A stretch of 64,000 nucleotides of DNA, taken from positions 434,001-498,000 of the forward strand of contig NZ_JACEFB010000001.1 of NCBI RefSeq assembly GCF_013694095.1. Reading direction: 5' to 3'. A program made the translations under genes and the position numbers. Shown here one piece after another: positions 61,151-64,000 of this stretch (the stretch's first letter is position 1; the number at the start of each line of letters is the position of its first letter). The notes under the pieces were generated by a model. It ran no database searches and was not told where the DNA came from. It saw only the letters and a list, made by a program, of their open reading frames with translations. Origin of the DNA: Thermogemmata fonticola (lineage in GTDB: Bacteria; Planctomycetota; Planctomycetia; Gemmatales; Gemmataceae).

Positions 61151-62259
61151 GCGGCCTTCATCCCGGTTGAGGCTTTGGCGAATCGGGTCGCTGGCACAGC
61201 GGCCAGGCGGCCTATCACTTCCTGAATGCGGCTCCACGCATCGGCTAGCAGAAACGTCCTGGGTTGCGCCTTCGCTCCGAGAATATAGTACGTCCCCTCT
61301 GAAACAGATAATCCAGAAGCAACCAACGGCGCCGGCCGATACCCCACGCAGGCAATCACGCGATCGACACACCAGGAGACCGACTTGCCCTGGCTCCTGC
61401 CAGCAATGTGAAAACCAGCTTGAGAACCGAGGTAAGAGACCTCGTCGAGGACGGTCTGAGGGTAGTATTCCACATGGCCATCGCCGCGAGTGGCCAGCAT
61501 GTTGGCACGAGCTGCTAGGCGGTCGCGTTCCTTGAGAGGATCGGCGGGGAGGCGGGGCAGGGGTTGACCGCGAGGCAGATGAGTGACCCAGAAAGTCCAA
61601 GTTTCACGTTCCTCTTCGGCTAAAGTCGCCAGGGCCACTACATTGCTCGCGGCGGAATAGCCCCCACCCACCACGAGGACGCTGCGACTCGCATAATCCG
61701 CCCGGTCTTTGCCAAGAATATCGACCACACCATGGGGAATGTGGGGACGTGCTGCCCGTTCTCCCCGTGCGGGAAGGTCGCCTTCTCCCAACCAACGGGG
61801 CTGCCCATAGACCCCGCTGCAATCCAGGATCACATCCGCCTCTGCCAGATGTTCCTGTCCCTGTCTATCCTCCAGCAATAAGCGCCAGCTCTGACCATTC
61901 CGGCTCTGGCCTACCTGCACCACGCGCATCCCTAGTTGCAAGCTATCTCGCAGAAGAGAACACTCCGCCAAAGGAAGCAGATACTCCTGACGATACTCGT
62001 GGCCCGTGAGCAACTCTCCCTCCCCCGGCCACGTTCGCTGGGGATACTCTGCCTGGAGAACTTGCAGACCCCACGGGGACACGTTCCAACTCCAGGGTGT
62101 GAACATCCGCACGTGACCCCAGCGCTGCACGTACTCCCCCACTTCCCCCTGTTCGTACACCATCACTGGCAAACCGCAGAGCCGAGCATATAAGGCCGCC
62201 TCGATACCGACGGGTCCGGCTCCAATCACGGCCAGGCGGCGAATCTCTTGCTTCCTCAT
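61147..62259 (-). CDS. FAD-dependent oxidoreductase (thioredoxin-reductase/flavin-monooxygenase-like)
   Basis: A 370-residue flavoprotein with two dinucleotide sites: RLAVIGAGPVGIEAALYARL at 8-27 for FAD and VLVVGGGYSAASNVVALA near 190-207 for NAD(P)H. Between them HVRMFTPWSWNVSPWG near 49-64 is specific for a lesser-known branch of the family. ADVILDCSGVYG closes the first domain. No redox CxxC, so it is not a true thioredoxin reductase. The gene overlaps the next one by 4 bp, so both products may act in one pathway that modifies a lipid or secondary product. Confidence 0.82.
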   Translation of the reverse strand: MRKQEIRRLAVIGAGPVGIEAALYARLCGLPVMVYEQGEVGEYVQRWGHVRMFTPWSWNVSPWGLQVLQAEYPQRTWPGEGELLTGHEYRQEYLLPLAECSLLRDSLQLGMRVVQVGQSRNGQSWRLLLEDRQGQEHLAEADVILDCSGVYGQPRWLGEGDLPARGERAARPHIPHGVVDILGKDRADYASRSVLVVGGGYSAASNVVALATLAEEERETWTFWVTHLPRGQPLPRLPADPLKERDRLAARANMLATRGDGHVEYYPQTVLDEVSYLGSQAGFHIAGRSQGKSVSWCVDRVIACVGYRPAPLVASGLSVSEGTYYILGAKAQPRTFLLADAWSRIQEVIGRLAAVPATRFAKASTGMKAA

Positions 62260-62574
62260 TGTTCCATCCCTGGGAATGCCCTGTCTTGAAGAATCTGAAG
62301 TGGAGGCATCCTATCCTGCTTGGCGGTTTCGACTCAAGAGGCATCGGGATGTTGCCGGTATGAGTCTGTGAGCTTTACCGGGAAGTTGGTCCAGGGAATC
62401 CGTCAGACAACATTTGGTGCAGCCTCTTTCTCCGCCCGCTGATGGGAATCGGGATTGTCAGGGTCCGCCGTAGCGGGGTAGAAATAACACCCTGTGTCTG
62501 CGGCGGGAAACCGTGCCTGGACCGATAGGGATTTTCCGCAGAAGGCATCAGACAGGCGGGGAAAGGATCAGGGC
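62260..62574. other. Intergenic region with a promoter, no gene seen
   Basis: A 315-bp gap between divergent genes: FAD oxidoreductase (minus) and polysaccharide deacetylase (plus). Apart from the promoter at 62455-62484 I see no repeats and no likely protein-coding frame. Confidence 0.5.
62455..62484 (+). promoter_or_regulatory. Probable promoter of the polysaccharide deacetylase gene
   Basis: TTGTCA, an 18-bp spacer and TAGAAA. Transcription would begin near 62491, about 85 bases before ATG 62575. Confidence 0.4.
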
Positions 62575-63510
62575 ATGGAAGCATTCACAAACAGATCCCT
62601 AACTCTTGGGGATCAAGCCGAGTACATTTTGAGTTTCGATGTCGAAGAACACGATCGAATCGAGGCGGCCCAGCGTTTGCATTGTCCTGCTGGCCTGCGT
62701 TACGAGTATGCCCGGCGCATGGAAGCGCGGACGCGCGACATCCTGGCTTGGCTGGCAACTCACCGCCAACGGGCCACATTTTTTATCGTCGGAGAAGTTG
62801 CCCAGAAACACCGGAGCTTGATTCGCGAGCTGGTCGCCGCCGGACATGAAGTGGCAGCCCATGGCTGGTGTCACGAACGCGTGGATCGGATGACGCGCCA
62901 GCAGTTTCAGGAGGATGTGCGGCGCTGCAAGGCGGCCCTGGAAGATGCCGCTGGCGTGCTGGTGTTCGGCTACCGCGCACCTAGTTTCAGCATCGGTTGG
63001 CGGACGCCGTGGGTCGCAGATGTGCTGGCGGAGTGTGGCTATCGCTACGATGCCTCGATTTACCCGGTGCGGCATGACCGCTACGGCATCCCAGAAGCTC
63101 CCCGCGGACCCTTCTGGTTGCTGGGAGAGCAGCATCGTCTTCTGGAGCTGCCAGCCTTGACCTGGCGGGGGTTGGGTCGGAATTGGGCGGTTGGGGGGGG
63201 CGGGCATTTCCGCCTTTGGCCGCTGGCCTTCCTGCACGCCGGCTTGCACCAAGTCCGCCGGCTGCCCTGCCCCATCGGCGTGCTCTACTTCCATCCCTGG
63301 GAGTTTGATCCCGATCAACCCCGTCTTCCCCTACGCGGACTGGCCCGGTGGCGGACCTACGTGGGTCTGCGCCGTACGTCTCGCCGATTCCAGAAACTCC
63401 TGCAACGTTATCGCTTCGTGCGCGCTTGGGACGTGGTGGAAAAACTGCTGCGAACGTTCCCTCCGCTTCCCACCTTTTCCCTGGACCAGGCGGGGACGCT
63501 GGCGGCATGA
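62575..63510 (+). CDS. Polysaccharide deacetylase family protein (DUF3473 type)
   Basis: A 311-residue NodB-homology deacetylase. [14 protein letters not shown] near 19-32 carries the catalytic and metal aspartates; [13 protein letters not shown] near 96-108 gives the two metal histidines (H-x3-H region); [15 protein letters not shown] near 134-148; and [14 protein letters not shown] near 160-173. The tail with [16 protein letters not shown] is DUF3473, found in deacetylases of exopolysaccharide/PEP-CTERM clusters. No signal peptide, so it acts in the cytoplasm or on lipid-linked glycans. AAAGGATCAGGGC leads to ATG 62575; 62494 is an earlier, weaker start. Confidence 0.9.
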   Translation: MEAFTNRSLTLGDQAEYILSFDVEEHDRIEAAQRLHCPAGLRYEYARRMEARTRDILAWLATHRQRATFFIVGEVAQKHRSLIRELVAAGHEVAAHGWCHERVDRMTRQQFQEDVRRCKAALEDAAGVLVFGYRAPSFSIGWRTPWVADVLAECGYRYDASIYPVRHDRYGIPEAPRGPFWLLGEQHRLLELPALTWRGLGRNWAVGGGGHFRLWPLAFLHAGLHQVRRLPCPIGVLYFHPWEFDPDQPRLPLRGLARWRTYVGLRRTSRRFQKLLQRYRFVRAWDVVEKLLRTFPPLPTFSLDQAGTLAA

Positions 63511-63589
63511 TTCCTCTTTTCCGCTCCTGAATGGATGCGTTAGAGTGCCCCAGCCAGAAGGCACGATCAGTGTGCTGGAGGACACTAGG

Positions 63590-64000
63590 ATGTGCGGAAT
63601 CATAGGTTTCACGGGCCGCCGGGAGGCCGCTCCAATCCTGCTGGAAGGCCTGCGCCGCCTGGAATACCGCGGATACGACAGCAGCGGGATCGCCACGGGC
63701 ACGGGCCGGCAATTGCATATCCGGAAAAAAGCGGGCCGACTTCAGGCATTGCAGCGGTTGATTGCCGAATATCCCGCGGCGGGATGCTATGGCATCGGCC
63801 ACACCCGCTGGGCCACGCACGGGGGAGCAACGGATCGCAACGCTCATCCCCATACGGATCAGACTGGGCTGATCGCCGTCGTCCACAATGGAGTCATCGA
63901 GAATTACTTGGCGCTGCGGCAGCAACTTCAGAGCCAGGGAGTCATATTCCGCTCGGAGACAGACACCGAAGTGCTGGCCCATCTGATCGCCCATTATTAT
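63590..64000 (+). CDS. glmS: Glucosamine-fructose-6-phosphate aminotransferase, N-terminal part
   Basis: GlmS makes glucosamine 6-phosphate from fructose 6-phosphate and glutamine, first step to UDP-GlcNAc. The window holds the first 137 codons of about 610. The glutaminase domain begins with the catalytic Cys2 in [17 protein letters not shown], then [15 protein letters not shown] near 23-37, [21 protein letters not shown] near 70-90 in two parts, and [15 protein letters not shown] lies 8 bp before ATG 63590. The gene runs off the right edge; no upstream ribozyme-like sequence is seen. Confidence 0.96.
   Translation, partial: MCGIIGFTGRREAAPILLEGLRRLEYRGYDSSGIATGTGRQLHIRKKAGRLQALQRLIAEYPAAGCYGIGHTRWATHGGATDRNAHPHTDQTGLIAVVHNGVIENYLALRQQLQSQGVIFRSETDTEVLAHLIAHYY

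Noticed and set aside
60167-61600. Long form (477 codons) of the epimerase gene
   Set aside because: The extra 150 codons are the other frame of the FAD oxidoreductase; the fold starts at the GTG at 61150.
63511-63589. Possible glmS ribozyme or riboswitch
   Set aside because: Only 79 bp with no matching core; a ribosome binding site is directly in place.
62987-63994. 335-codon open frame on the minus strand
   Set aside because: Antisense to the deacetylase and glmS genes.
1-64000. CRISPR arrays, IS elements, prophage genes, rRNA
   Set aside because: No regularly spaced repeats, no transposase, integrase or capsid-like proteins and no rRNA sequence seen on either strand.

Overview
This 64-kb, GC-rich window reads as a chromosomal segment of a Planctomycetota bacterium, most likely of the Gemmata-type lineage. 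The inference rests on gene content: a WD40 protein fused to a kinase-like domain, a proline-rich secreted protein with a lone CxxCH motif, an FHA-GAF-sigma54 activator, a Tat-exported Gfo/Idh/MocA oxidoreductase and planctomycete-style small basic proteins. No database search was possible. I see no phage, insertion sequence, CRISPR array or rRNA. There is one tRNA (His).

Left part (1-25 kb). A flagellar block opens the window: flgB-flgC-fliE-fliF on the minus strand (fliF cut by the left edge), with a divergent fliK-like gene and a stand-alone FlhB C-terminal homologue. An NAD-type isocitrate dehydrogenase, an OmpR-type two-component pair and ispG follow. Next come a WD40/kinase fusion, an RdgC-like protein, an HtrA protease and a succinate dehydrogenase cluster with a single five-helix anchor. 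A dihydrodipicolinate synthase/NAL-family aldolase, a secreted NPCBM-like protein and the rplM-rpsI ribosomal genes complete this part; S9 carries a large internal insertion.

Middle part (25-45 kb). Here are a sugar-isomerase-like TIM barrel, lhgO, gmhB and purM. An MBOAT O-acyltransferase is followed by three tandem paralogous SGNH-like membrane proteins, probably a polysaccharide O-acylation system. leuD, the FHA-sigma54 regulator, two membrane proteins, a 54-residue basic protein, aroA and tRNA-His follow. A two-gene arginine-to-proline module comes next (ornithine cyclodeaminase of the LOR/SDH type plus arginine dihydrolase), then glycerate 2-kinase.

Right part (45-64 kb). A 680-bp gene-poor gap holds a good sigma54-type -24/-12 element followed by three consecutive stem-loops and a T-tract; I propose it as a small RNA gene. 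Downstream lie a secreted esterase, a Tat-type oxidoreductase, dapF, a DUF374 acyltransferase, two polytopic glycosyltransferase-like proteins, a class IV aminotransferase-fold protein that seems to lack its lysine, and a universal stress protein. The window ends with a short MgtE, a proline-rich CxxCH protein, cinA, a coupled FAD-oxidoreductase/epimerase pair, a polysaccharide deacetylase and the start of glmS. Several starts given here are shorter than the longest open frame because ribosome binding sites or promoters favour the internal codon.
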